Assembly: GCF_032854445.1 (NCBI RefSeq) | Contig: NW_027017971.1 | Span: 124,001 to 188,000 of the forward strand | Direction of reading: 5' to 3' | From: Liolophura sinensis | Lineage: Eukaryota; Mollusca; Polyplacophora; Chitonida; Chitonidae | DNA: 64,000 bases | Shown here: in pieces, positions 1-11,375 of the stretch | Layout: each line of letters opens with the position of its first letter | How positions within the stretch are numbered: the first letter of the stretch is position 1 | Notes under the pieces: model-generated | Told to the model about the DNA's origin: nothing | The model's input: only the letters and a program-made list of their open reading frames with translations | The model's database searches: none | Program-made: the position numbers and the translations under genes

Positions 1-1400
1 AAAAAGGTAGCAAAAAAAGTTGCCAATATGACCGCAGAAGTGGGGATTGAAACTCTTCCTAAGCTAATTGTTTACCTGCTGCTGTTGAACTGCTGCTGAA
101 GTAAAACGTTGCAGATGGCTAAATTTGTAAGCTCTTTCATGCGCACGACACCATTCCCATACATAAACATATTACAACAATTGAGACCAGAAAAATAAAG
201 GATATATTGTAATCAAATAATGGTAAAGGCGGCCTTGGATTATACCTTTGGGATATGTCAAATAGTCAGTGACAGTAAGAACACATTGTTGCAATGGAGC
301 AATATGAAGAAAGTAAGAAAATTAACAGAAGAAAAAATAAAAGGAATATACTAGATTTGAACGCGAGATATACAGTCATCACATACAACAGGTCTAGTTC
401 TGAAGATCAGCACATACATATTGCGACTTTGATCTTTTGCTCATGGCAAAAAACGAAAGGCAAAAATACATTGTTGCAAAGTTGAGTCCGTTCCCAGGGC
501 AGATTGCAGAAATTAATTTTCAAGTCTCACGTTAACTAATCCGAAAGCGAGAAAGTAAAAATTTTTGGAAGAGACCGGGGAGAAAACACCTGCGCTATTT
601 TCATGTCAGTAGATAAAATCGTAAAATAAATGTGCCAAATCTAGTAATTTGGCTGGTCGCAGCGTTTTGCAAGGAATGAAAGTTCTGTGTTTTTTAACTC
701 TGTTCAACGATTTTCAGCGTGCAGACAGTAAATATATAATCACCTTACTCAACTTTACATCTGTAACAGTTTTTTTGTTACGTGACCTGCAAATACGGCT
801 ACATTGCGCTTTTTCGCTTCGCGAAAATAAATAAGACCAGATTCGTGATCAGGACGTCAGATTACGCCAGATTAGAATATTCGAATTCAAATCACTTCCG
901 CTGTATCAGCTAAAATGTAGTTCGTTCTCAGGTATTTTCTTCTTTCTCTTTCCAAATAACTTCCAGGGAACGCTTGTTACGCGCACTAAAATTCAAGCTA
1001 ATCGGGTGTGGGGAAAATGACTCTCAGATGTTTTCATACCAACCCAATATGAGATGCACTTTCTTCCGAGGTCTCCTGTATACCTAAGTTTTACGAATTC
1101 CTGCCTCTGATTGCTTATTTGCAGATGGTTTTGTATTTTGCAAAATGTAAAAAAAAAGTGCGGTTTATATGGCATATCATACTTCCTAATTGATATTCTC
1201 ATTTGTAGTTATGTAATATTTGTCTTCTTGCCTTGGGATGGCGTCAGGTATTAAGACTGCATCTCTTTATTAAATAAGCTTGATTTGGCATATAAGCATT
1301 AAACACTAGGTTTATATTATTTCTATCTCATGATAAGACAAATTATACATATTGTACGGTACTTAGGCTTTCTGTCTGGCTGATAAGAGAATATATATTT
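1..1400. other. non-coding, no gene seen
   Basis: AT-rich sequence with short chance reading frames on both strands and no recognisable domain, splice-bounded exon or repeat. Nothing annotated. Confidence 0.5.
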
Positions 1401-1458
1401 CATGTGGCCGTCGGCAGGCCTACACAAGAGCTTCATATCCAAATATCCCCACCCCCAC

Positions 1459-1461
1459 ATG

Positions 1462-1517
<56 letters not shown>
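1459..1517. repeat. (TA)n microsatellite
   Basis: Alternating TA dinucleotides, interrupted once near the middle. Any frame across it encodes only Tyr-Ile repeats and is not a gene. Confidence 0.95.
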
Positions 1518-1521
<4 letters not shown>

Positions 1522-1856
1522 ACTTATAGGATTCTATGGTCCTGTATGGACGAGTCCTGGGCGCCCAGGAAAGGGATGAACTTGCGACCCACTTGTCAAA
1601 AACCAAAGTAAATAAACTCGAACGCTAAACAAATTGGGTAAAACCGTGCTAATTATTTCATATCGCGTAACTATAGCGGATAGCCGGTTGCGGATGAATA
1701 TGGAATACTGAATGGAGCACTTTCATTGGCTGGCGGAAAACTGGGTCAGGCGCACGTGGCTGAAGCGGCATTTTACGAACAGAAATGTAAAGAAAAGGAA
1801 TTCAGCCGTTTCAGTGAAAATTAAAGGTGCAGTTATTGAACAGACTAGTGTAATCT

Positions 1857-2290
1857 TTACAGGATGAGGACGAAAGAGAAGTAGAGTTTGCTGACAAAGT
1901 TAGCTGCTTTGGGATTCTGTGCGGAAGTTGATGGCATCGGAGTCGTGAAAACTTTGTTTGTGTACACTTGAACTGGCCGGCCAGGGAGTGGAAGCGCGGG
2001 AGATGGTTGATTGAAGGCGCGATTACCCTGAAGTAAACTCGACATTTGCTTCTGCTCTACGTGATCTAATTTAGAATCATACTCATGGATGCTAGCAAGG
2101 GATCTGTGTCTGATGACCTGCATAATTTTATGTGGAGCGACGCCAGATTTTACAAGGGTTTGGACGGTTGTTTTTCGGACCGAGTGATTAGTTTTCCGGG
2201 CTTTCAGTCCAGCAACCTCGGCTGCCCTCTTCATTAGCTCTCCCAAACGATGCTCTCCCATTGGAGTGGAGTAATACTACACAGCTGTAA
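1857..2290 (-). pseudogene. Crypton-like transposase, catalytic C-terminal part
   Basis: The frame contains MGEHRLGELMKRAAEVAGL, then NHSVRKTTVQTLVKSG, then IRHRSLASIHEYDS. This matches the tyrosine-recombinase signature: Arg of HSVRK, the His/Arg pair of RHRS and the Tyr nucleophile of HEYDS. The catalytic residues that I can see are all present here, so the loss of function comes from frameshifts upstream. The tail after the nucleophile is Gln/Pro/Ser rich and low in complexity. Confidence 0.6.
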
Positions 2291-2941
2291 CAGGTTTGAG
2301 GCGACTTTCGGGAACTGGTGTGAGGTAGAACGGACTGTCCGGAGACACAGATTTTTTTGGACGAGCACGGACGAACATCTTGACAAGAGCGACGGGATAC
2401 CGACGGGAGTCTGTGTTTGGCTCGGCGTAAATGCTGATCGGACTCCTGATTCAGGGTGACATCACCAAACTTGAGTTTCCTGTGCTCATCTCGTAATCGG
2501 AACCCAAACATTTTGCCAAATAAATAAAAAAGGGAGAACTGTAGGCTGTGAGGTGTGTAGGGGCCGAGCTGTTTTGCCTGAAACAACTGCTCTTCTTCCT
2601 CCGGAGAAAATCCCGTCTGCCGCATGGATTTTCTGGCCCTTCCCCTGCTTCTTCAGGTCCACCTTCTTAGATGTCAGCGCCTGATTGGCCTTGTGAAACT
2701 CACGGGATCGAAGTGAGGTAGTGTACCCGGAATCTTTAAGATGTCTGGAGATTAAATATTTTAAAAATTTGTTAAAGGTAAGACAATTTTACCTATTTTT
2801 TTTTTTGTTTGATTAATTCATTAATTTATTTTTTTGCTTGTTTTTCACCGAGTAAGGAGGCCCATGTATGTTTTTGTTGGAAAGATTATCCAAAACAATT
2901 TAATAATATCATTGTGTGCTAAACGGATGAGGTCATTGTCT

Positions 2942-3460
2942 TTAGAAAGGCGGAATAATTTTTTTGCTCCTTTCTCTTTTTTTAACGTCTGTTAATTGAA
3001 AGTACCCCTCGATGCTGTTTTTCATGGACTCGAGAGATGCTGGCTCGTACTCTGACCCATCCGTCTTCCTGACTGAAATGAACATCTCAGCCAGATATTC
3101 GTTAAGATGATTTGGAGGAATAAACTCTATCAGTCTCGGGTCCTGCTTATTTTGCCACAACCATCTCTGCACATTTTTAACATCGCGATTTGTGCTCACC
3201 ACTGTGTTTTTCGTCTTTTGCGAATCAATAAAGGCACTCACATCATTTACTACTTCATCTCTACTGGTACTTGGTGTTGCTTCTGAAATGTTGTCCAGCT
3301 CTGGGTTATCAAATGGATCAAGTAGCATGCAAATTTCAGCGTCGGTGAGATCAAAAGGGTCATAATCTGATTGATCGGCAGCCATGCTTGCTGTGTCGTC
3401 TGCTTGTTGACAAAACAAAAAGTAGTCCGTATGTGTGACGTCACAGTTACAACTGTCCAA
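2942..3460 (-). pseudogene. Crypton-like transposase, N-terminal part
   Basis: An open frame of 172 codons. It has an acidic start (DPFDLTDAEICMLLDPFD) and then a helical block: NVQRWLWQNKQDPRLIEF, PPNHLNEYLAEMFISVRKTD, GSEYEPASLESMKNSIEGYF. The pattern of a leucine-rich segment followed by RK-DGSEYEP-SL is typical of the SAM-like N-terminal domain of DUF3504/Crypton recombinases. The frame ends in a lysine-rich stretch and does not continue into the core, which is in another frame about 180 bp further along the minus strand. An intron is possible, but the frameshifts further on favour decay. Confidence 0.6.
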
Positions 3461-3739
3461 TATATTAAAAATATTGGACAGTTGTGTTTACTACATAATA
3501 TAGTAGGCGCTGGATACCTAGGTGTATAATAAACATGTATACAGGGATGCAGGTAAATGTCCACAAGCCATCTCAAGAGATCATGATTGTTAATTTGTAC
3601 AAAAAAATCTATCTAAAAATAATAATAGTTATATTATACATTTTTGATTATATATATAGTAAGTATATCCTATCTGCCTATTCTGTAAATATACATTACA
3701 CGCACATAGGCATACAATTTAGATCTGTAATGTTTGGAT

Positions 3740-3980
3740 CCTCCGTGATCGAGGGTGTTTGCACTCCAGCGCAGCGCAATGGCGTAGGAGCCTCCCACCA
3801 ATGCGGTCCATGTGAGTTCAAGTCGAGCTCATGCTGGCTTCCTCTCCGGCCATTGGTAGGTCCTACGGATGGTTGTGGGTTTCGTCCGGGCTTTGCCTTG
3901 TTTCCTCCCATTATAATGCTGGCCATATAAGTGAAATATTTTGAGTACAGCGTAAAACACTAATCAAATAAATAAATACA
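3740..3980 (+). repeat. SINE-A copy (tRNA-headed SINE)
   Basis: A degenerate tRNA-like head (CCTCCGTGATCGAG; B-box-like GAGTTCAAGTCG) is followed by a conserved body (GCTCATGCTGGCTTCC) and a tail ending GTAAAACACTAATCAAATAAA. The same unit recurs at about ten places here. It is transcribed from the internal RNA polymerase III promoter and mobilised by a LINE. The apparent frames on both strands across it are not genes. Confidence 0.85.
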
Positions 3981-4660
3981 ATGTACATGTGCATATGCAG
4001 ATATGCTTGTCCCATTCTCGCTCGCCGGGAGAAACTTGGTCGATGTATGGACACAACAAATCGAACCAAGTGAAAGAGTTTTGAAGGAGGCTGGAAAAAT
4101 TGTATCAACAATTGTACATCTCCCCACATCTAATATATATGTGGATAAAATGAAGGTGTAGGTGCCTATGCTAACGCAGTTGAAACAATAAAGCAGTAGA
4201 GTTGCCGTAATTTTTGGCCGCATCCCAGAAAACTGATTGACTGTAGTAGAAGCTGTCGTTGGTTTGCGTATAAGGCAGAAGGGAGAAAGACAATGTTCAG
4301 CAGTTTTATTTCTGTGGCCACATCTGTATTTGGAATTCTCTGTTCGCAAATTACTAAGATTGTCGTTTAAGGGATTGCAGCCGCTCCGATTAAACCTGAA
4401 GATTTAAATAGGGTTTGAAGCTGAAAGGTTTGAACCTTTAAATATCAGAATATTGCCGTCATATTACAAACAAATTTCAGAAAAAATACACCGTTTTCAA
4501 ATGAAACCGCCATCGTTTTAAATTAGGGGAAAATGCTATTATGTGTATCTGTATTCTAGTTGAGGATATGTCATCGAAACTGGGTTTATATTGTATAATC
4601 ACTATTCAGAGTGAGTTCTAGACATATTTGGACAATCCGCCTTAGATAAGCTAACTGGCA
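3981..4660. other. non-coding, no gene seen
   Basis: No exon, repeat or domain that I can support. Frames are short and have no recognisable motifs. Confidence 0.4.
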
Positions 4661-4663
4661 GTT

Positions 4664-4871
4664 CTAAGGCAAGCATTTTTCTCTCAGCTCAGCCAATATG
4701 CTTAGTCGCGCCTCGTGATCTTCTAAACTGTGCGCTGTCACGTGGGTTTCAGCCAGCTGCCGGCCACACAGCGGAAAAGTGTCCATGAAAACACAGCGGG
4801 CGTTGGTTGAACTACCGGTATTAATTGAAGACAAGCTCTTCATTGTGATAAATGCGTTGTACCAGTGCATT
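4664..4871. other. ambiguous possible exon, open on both strands
   Basis: On the minus strand 4664-4870 is open for 68 codons from an ATG (HWYNAFITMKSL, later SLEDHEARLSILAELREKC). On the plus strand a frame from an acceptor-like TTTCAG near 4757 is open to a donor-like GTGAGT at 4872 and includes LVELPVLIEDKLFIVINALY. Neither product is recognised, and only one strand at most can be real. Codon content looks better than chance but gives no decision. Confidence 0.2.
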
Positions 4872-5180
4872 GTGTGAGTATTCGGCCTGCTATTTCCTCT
4901 CGATGATGAATATTTTCACTAGCCAGAAGGATCAGCCCAAATATCAGGGCTTATACCCACTCAACACGTTCGTATAGCTTTTATTAAGTAAGGTGAACCA
5001 ACAGAAAATGAAACAAGTACAAAGACATGGTGTTCACTGAATAAATTTTAAAGAACTTCTCAAGAAAGTTAGATGTTGATAGGCGAGAAACTTACACTTG
5101 ACATCCAGTGTGAGATTGGGTGATGCACGTTTCCTGCCTCTATTATTGGGTCTCTGAGCCTCACAACTGAGTATACAAGA

Positions 5181-5310
5181 TCATTGTGATACCAAGCATG
5201 CACCTGTACACCAAAAACGGCAGGCTGGCAGCTAAAAAAGACACCCTAAAATACATAGAATTACCTTCGTCCCTACCGAAAAACGGAAGTTGTAATGGGG
5301 GTCTGTGTCC
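5181..5310. repeat. dispersed repeat, copy 1 (other copy near 52.7 kb)
   Basis: About 125 bp beginning TGATACCAAGCATGCACC and containing CCAAAAACGGCAGGCTGGCAG and CCGAAAAACGGAAGTTGTAA. It is nearly the same as 52722-52850. The open frames over it on either strand follow the repeat and are not treated as a gene. Confidence 0.8.
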
Positions 5311-5349
5311 AATTCTTGCGTTTTTACTCGTCACAACACCGCCTCCCAC

Positions 5350-6470
5350 GCCTTCGGTTTGGGTGACTCTAAAACCTTAACTTAAACACAAAAACCTAAC
5401 CGATAACATGGTCGACATGGTCTATATCATTTTGATCTCAACAAGCAGACGTGTCGATTTGAGCTCCGCTACTCTCACTGAGATGAGCTGTTCTGTTGCA
5501 AGGCTGTGATATTGTGGGGACTGAAAAGATGACTTAGATACAAAAACTATCCAGCAGATACTACCGATGTTTGTTGAAAGCCATTCGAGTTTTCGGACAG
5601 GGCACGCAGGTCGAGCCCTAATTTTCAGGACGTTGTGGGAAGTGTACTTTAAAAATGGCGTGCGCGAGAATTGGCATGGACAATTCGGACAAACATCCCG
5701 GACTAACAAGACAAAGGCAAGCAAGCTTTTACAGAATCATACGTTGAAGAAAGTAAACTCACTTGGTGACATACCGTCAACTGGCAGTCAGTCTACCTAT
5801 CAATCAAAAAAAGCGCAGACCAGAAACTCGCCAGCACTGGACGGGATATAAAAGACTTTGTCAGCTTGTAAAACAACATTATGGTTGATTCCAGCACGCT
5901 TGTATGGAGCTACCCGGTGCAGTCTTGCCCGCACACTTACATTGTACAAACTCTGACTTACTCAACACGTTTCACATCCGCACGAGGTTCTTGGTTTACA
6001 CAGAGCCTTTAGTCTTTGACTCTTGTGATAATCTGTGACTGCATGCTTTACTGACTTGCAACATACAGAATACAAGGGAATGCACGAATTATCTCAGTTC
6101 AGACCTGTACTACAGACCTGCGTTTAATACGGGTATATTACATAAACGTTCTAACTGAAGCCTATTTTCACCCCCGTCACCAAAGCTGTGTCGTGTACTT
6201 ACTGTATATCGCCACGCGTTTTTGTCCACCCAAACAATACTTAAGTCGAGGTCGTAGAGTAATGCATAGTATCCCTTTTGTCATGCAATGACACGTTTTT
6301 CAATATGTTTACTTGTTTAATCTCGTCGGAACTGATCGCGATTGCTTGGTATACTATATCTCTATTTTTCTGTATCTTTTCTTGAACAAATCAATCATGA
6401 AGGATTTGACAGCGATAATTGATAATAAATTCCCATATCTCAGTGTAAATATCACACTTTTCCTTTCACG
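5350..6470. other. non-coding, no gene seen
   Basis: A 94-codon plus frame and a 100-codon minus frame overlap near 5430-5850, but neither shows a domain. The rest is AT-rich and stop-dense. Confidence 0.4.
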
Positions 6471-6472
6471 TC

Positions 6473-6492
6473 ACACACACACACACACACAC
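6473..6492. repeat. (CA)n microsatellite
   Basis: About ten CA units. Confidence 0.9.
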
Positions 6493-6559
6493 ATGTGCTT
6501 TTAATTCCCGCAAAGTTCAATGTTTACTTGCCGTGGATAACTTAAGCCAGAATAGGCTG

Positions 6560-9500
6560 GCTATTGGGGCCTGGTTCATTTTTTTTTATGTTTTAAGCAA
6601 TATCAACACCTTGTTAAGTATTTTAAATTATTTGCTGGTATGAAATCGATCTTCATTGTATTAACTTCTTACTCTGGTATTCTGGCACTATGTGCTTTAA
6701 GTGCCCTAACTGTAACTACTAACTGATTGTATATATGATCCTTTGGCTGAAATGTGGTGATGTACACAGTAACCCAGGGCCTTCCCATCGGAATAACTTG
6801 TTGTGTTGTCAAATTAACGCAAGGAGTTTACTTACTCAAGGCGATGACCAGCTTTCCTCGTACTTCAAAGTAGAGGAGATATCAACTGTTCTATCTCGCG
6901 AATATGACTATGGCTTTATTTGTGTTAGTGAAACTTGGCTAAGTTGTGAAATTTCAGAGGACTTAATAAATACTGATTGGTATTTTATAGAAAGAAAAGA
7001 TAGGAGGAGTAGATATGTACTTTAAAACATGTCTAAATGGCACTCGACGAAAAGATTTGGAAAATGAAAACGAAATGGTCTGATTGTAATGAAAAACATG
7101 TTTTTATTGTTGTCTGTTATCGCCCGCCCAGTCAGTCTGCTAATGAATGGGATCTCTTTATTATTAACCTAGATGAGTCTATCACATCTGTTTTAACAAA
7201 AAATCCAGACGTACTATTAATTTTGGGAGACTTCAATGACAAATGTATAAAATGGGACGATTTCCACGTCAAGAGTGAACTACAAATGAGTTGTTCCACT
7301 TATCGATGAGCCCATTAGGTGGCAGCACCACTTGCCAATCTTGACCACTGTACTATATATTGTACATTACAAATCACCCGAGACGACAGACCTAAGACTT
7401 GCAAAAGGCGTGTTTGGAACTATAAATGTGCCGACTTAGTTGATTTATGTCCTCTCTTATCTGCTACGCCATGGGACGCAACTGATGAAATCTTTGCTGA
7501 CAGTAATGACAAAGTTTATGTTTGGAATAAATTGTTCGTGTCATGTTGTAACGAATATATACCAAACAAAACTGTGACAATTCGCCCTCGTGACAAATCA
7601 TGGATGACGAGTGATGTTCGGTTTAAACTACGGATCATAAACAGATGCTTTAAAAAATTCAAAGGTATCAAAACAGAGGAAGACAAATTCCGTTTCTACA
7701 TTTCTAGACGTGAAGCCAATACTGCTAAACGTAATGCAATACTGCCTTACTCCGCACATTTAAAACTTAAATTATCTGACCCTCAACTAGATAAAAAACG
7801 TACTGGTCAGTGATGAAATCTTCATTAGGCCCAAAAGCAAAGCCCCCAATTCCTCCCCTAATCTTGATGATAAAAACGTGTCGAACAACAACGACAAAGC
7901 CTATGACTTCTGCAGTTTCTTTGCCTCCCATTCAATTCTACCGTAGACAGTACCAGAGTTACCCCCTCTTACATACCTAACCAACTCACGACTTCTTTGC
8001 ATACAAACCTGTGAGAAGGAGGTTGCTCAAAAACCTAGGTACAAGAAAAGCGTCTGGTTGTGATGGTATAAATAACTTCATGCTCAAACATAGTGCTGAA
8101 AGTATTGCTCCATCTCTAACTAAACTATTTAATTCTTTTTTACAGTCTGGGGTATTCCCTACTTCATGGAACCTCTCTCGTGTTAGTCCAGTTTTTAAGA
8201 AAAGGGATAGACATGATATTTCAAACTATCGACCAGTATCTCTACAACCTTCGCTTTCTAAGGTATTGGAGAAAGTTGTATATAAACACCTGTATGAATA
8301 TTGTATCAGTAACGATCTTCTAATACCGAACAACTTTGGATTCAAACAAGGGGACTCTACCTTATATCTGTTACCGAAGATAGTACATAAAATATATCAA
8401 AACCTTGACAACGGAATTCACATGAGTATGGCCTTTCTTGATGTGAGTAAAGCATTGGATAAAGTTTGGCAGAAAGGTTTTCTGTTTAAGTTGGAGCAAT
8501 TTGGTACTGGAGATCCATTACTTTCTTGGCTGAATGACTATCTGACTGATAGGAAAATCAAGGTCTGTATTAATGGCACTGAATCAGATGCCAAACCTAT
8601 TTCCTGTGGACTACCTCAGGATTCTGTACTAGGTCCATTACTTTACTTAATATTTGTAAATGATACTATTACAACATTGAAAGTGACATTAACATTTTTG
8701 CTGACGACACGTGACTACTGGAAGAGATCAATAATTTGAGTGACTCAGAGGCTAAACTAAATCGAGATCTTGATCGTTTGTCAAACACCTTGCCATTATT
8801 CTGCTATATAATGGTAAGTGGAACAAACACATTCAAGCTGTAGTAAAGAAATCGAACATTAAGCACTTTCTACAGAGCAAAGAAAACTCTCACTAGAAAA
8901 TGTCTTGTCACTCTCTTCCAAAGCCTAGTAAGGTCGACAATCGAATATGGCAATGTTCTGTACGACAAATGTAGGCTTAAACTGGCAACATCTCTTGAAG
9001 CTGTCCAAAGACGCGTGACATTACTCTGAACTGGAGGATTACGTCAGACGTCATACAGTAGCTTATTAAATGAACTCAAGTGGGAATCTTTACATAATCG
9101 ACGTCGATGCCATAGAATTCTACTCTTCCATAAAATTGTAAATGGACTTTCTCCACCTTATCTAGAAAGGATATTAGACGGCAGAAATATCACCGACACA
9201 AACACATACAACCTTCAAAACAGGGACAATGTTCGACTTTTTAAAACTCGCATTCAATTATTTTCCTCCTCTTTCTTCCCCAAAACTGTCAAAGATTGGA
9301 ACATTTTACCGTCTCATATCCGCAATGCCTCAGTTGGAATAATAAAGCAATTTCTGTTTTTAAAAAAAATAAAGAACTCACTCAACTGTACAACATGTTC
9401 GATTCCTACCACTCTGTTATTCAGTGCCGAATGAGAATGGGACATAGCGCTCTGAATGCCGATCTTTTTAAGTACAATTTAGGCAATGTTCGCGCGTGCC

Positions 9501-9770
9501 CGAATTGTAATCATTTTTGTGAAAATGTACTTTATTATTTCTTTGAATGCCCCAATTATGCCACACAAAGAAAGTATATGCTCGAACAAATTACATCAAC
9601 AATATCTCTAGGCGTAAACTACTCAATATTTATTCCTTCATGTTCAAAATATATTTGTAATATAGTATTATTTGGATCCGATGAACTAAAACCTGATGAA
9701 AACAAAATTGTCTTAAAAACTGTGCATAAATTTATTCCAGAATCAAAGAGATTTTAAATCGATGGGTACC
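6560..9770 (+). mobile_element. LINE-1 of window: decayed CR1/L2-like retrotransposon
   Basis: Non-LTR retrotransposon remnant. An apurinic endonuclease domain starts near 6735 (CGDVHSNPGP, CCQINARSL, VSETWLS) and continues after a frame break at 7037-7309 (CYRPPS, LILGDFND). The reverse transcriptase lies at about 8000-8740: KASGCDGINNFMLK, NYRPVSLQPSLSKVLEK, FLDVSKALDKVW, GLPQDSVLGPLL. The catalytic FADDT is readable only in a shifted frame at about 8695. A Cys/His C-terminal segment (CPNCNHFCENVLYYFFECPN) is at 9296-9757. Several frameshifts and stops make it inactive. Its 3' end abuts the truncated Ig exon D. Confidence 0.85.
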
Positions 9771-9814
9771 ATTGAAATTTCTTCCTATATTAAACAAACA
9801 AAGCATTACATTAA

Positions 9815-10065
9815 AACTGATGACATCACCATCCTGATATCGATTAACTCTCACTGTATACCGCTGTGATTGGGCCATCGCTGTGTGCTGACGTCTGATA
9901 TATCTGCAGCTGTCACAGGACTGCTGCTGTTGCACCAAGAGAGGACGGCACCAGGATTGGACTCACTGGTGTTACATGTAAATGTCAGTGTGCTGTTTTC
10001 TGTGACGGTGACTGTATTTCCCGACTGTCTGGAATCTACCCGGAGCTGTACACGGTCAGGTCCGA
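9815..10065 (-). pseudogene. Ig-domain exon D of decayed receptor gene
   Basis: The exon begins after a minus-strand acceptor (TATGTAG) at 10066-10067 in phase 1, as usual for Ig-domain exons. It reads GPDRVQLRVDS, then TVTENSTLTFTCNTSESNPG with the first core Cys, then AVLSWCN with the index Trp. Near residue 60 the frame breaks; the second half (SQRYTVRVNRYQDGDVIS) continues in another frame. The sequence then departs from the Ig pattern before the second core Cys, about 40 bp from the LINE end at 9770. I read it as an exon damaged by a frameshift and a retrotransposon insertion or deletion. The product would have been an extracellular adhesion or recognition domain. Confidence 0.7.
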
Positions 10066-10434
10066 CTACATACATAAACAAATATTGCATACACTAAATG
10101 TACCTTACATACAAATACAATATATTGTCATCACCTCATATTGCCCACAAATATCACTGAAAATGGAACAGGTATTTCTTAGATTGATTTATGGATTCGT
10201 TGTTGTTTTACCCCGTATTCAAGAATTGTTCACCCTGTTGACGGCGGTCATGTTCACGGGTTGGGAAAACTGGAGTGATCTGTGTAAGTCCCAGGCCTTT
10301 GTCAGGTACCTCCCGAACTAAAGCCGAATCATAGGAGTATTTAATCTCTCTGATATTAAACTGAATGAATAATTACGGTTCAACACCATATTGGAATTAT
10401 TTCAGTCATATTGCGACCATCTGACACTAGAAGA

Positions 10435-10560
10435 TATTTATTTATTTGATTGGTGTTTTACGCCGTACTCAACAATATTTCACTTACACAACGCCAGCCC
10501 ACATTACGGTGGGAGAAAACCGGACAGAGACCGAGAGAAACCCACGAGCATCCGCAGGTT
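10435..10560 (-). repeat. SINE-A 3' fragment
   Basis: Reverse orientation: it starts with TTTATTTATTTGATTGGTG and continues with TTTACGCCGTACTCAACA and CCACATTACGGTGGGAG. The tRNA-like head is missing. Confidence 0.85.
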
Positions 10561-10995
10561 CACTACAAGATACGACATAAACGTAATGTTATGGTTGTTA
10601 GATGTGGCCTATGTAATACACGTCCTTACTTGTACAGGAATATTATGGACAGTATGTATACTTCTCTCTGTAATTCCCGCCGTGTACTGAAATACAGATG
10701 TACTAAAGTGTAAACTTCCACAATAGCTACAAACAGCCTTAGTGCATGGGTGTGCAGTATGCAGAATTTCTAGCAGGTCGTAACAAGGGGCGCAATGCCT
10801 GGAAAGAATATATAGTATAAATTGGAGGACATGTGCACAATCCACAGCAGTTTACATTTTTGCACTGTTTTATGATGTTTGTCAATAATAAAACCATTTT
10901 TTTTTCAGACAGTATATCTAACATTTTATGTGTATAATTTCAGATTACAGGTACATATACTACACTTCAAATGTGATATACACGGTTCAAACACG

Positions 10996-11190
10996 CAGAA
11001 GACTCTCACCAATGCGATCGTGTGAGTTCAAGTTCAGCTCAAGCTGGCAAGGTCTTCCCTCAACATGCAGATGGTCGTGGGTTTCACCGAGCTTTGCCCG
11101 GTTTTCCCCCACCATAATGCTGGCCGCCATCGTATAAGTGAAATATCTTGAGTACAGCGTAAAAGAACAATCAAATAAATAAATAAACAA
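10996..11190 (+). repeat. SINE-A copy, head truncated
   Basis: Contains CTCACCAATGCGATC, GAGTTCAAGTTCAGCTC, CATAATGCTGGCCGCCATCG and the tail GAGTACAGCGTAAAAGAAC. It lies in the intron-like gap between Ig exons D and C. Confidence 0.85.
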
Positions 11191-11375
11191 AGAAATGTGA
11201 CATGGTTTTCAGAGCCATTTAAAGGCATCTGTGGCGAAGTCCAACGTGTCCCTATTTATACTACATTATTACTCTTTCTGTGAACACGAAAGGCACTTCA
11301 CACTAGTCACACTGGATTGTGTTGCTATTCTAATATCCTTATGTAACGCACATTTTGTTTTTATCATGGTCTTTT

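Larger units (their letters stand above)
1857..3460 (-). mobile_element. decayed Crypton-type tyrosine recombinase element
   Basis: Three minus-strand blocks together resemble a Crypton transposase, the tyrosine-recombinase family that also gave rise to the DUF3504 domains of ZMYM2-type proteins. The N-terminal block is at 2942-3460, the middle core near 2460-2760 and the catalytic block at 1857-2290. The blocks lie in different frames, and a join near 2630 requires a frame change, so the gene is broken. Cryptons insert by a tyrosine nucleophile without DDE chemistry. I did not identify the element ends; Cryptons lack long terminal inverted repeats. Family assignment is from motif recognition. 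Confidence 0.65.

Noticed and set aside
1402-1611. Plus-strand frame rich in Ile-Tyr
   Set aside because: It crosses the (TA)n microsatellite and has no other content.
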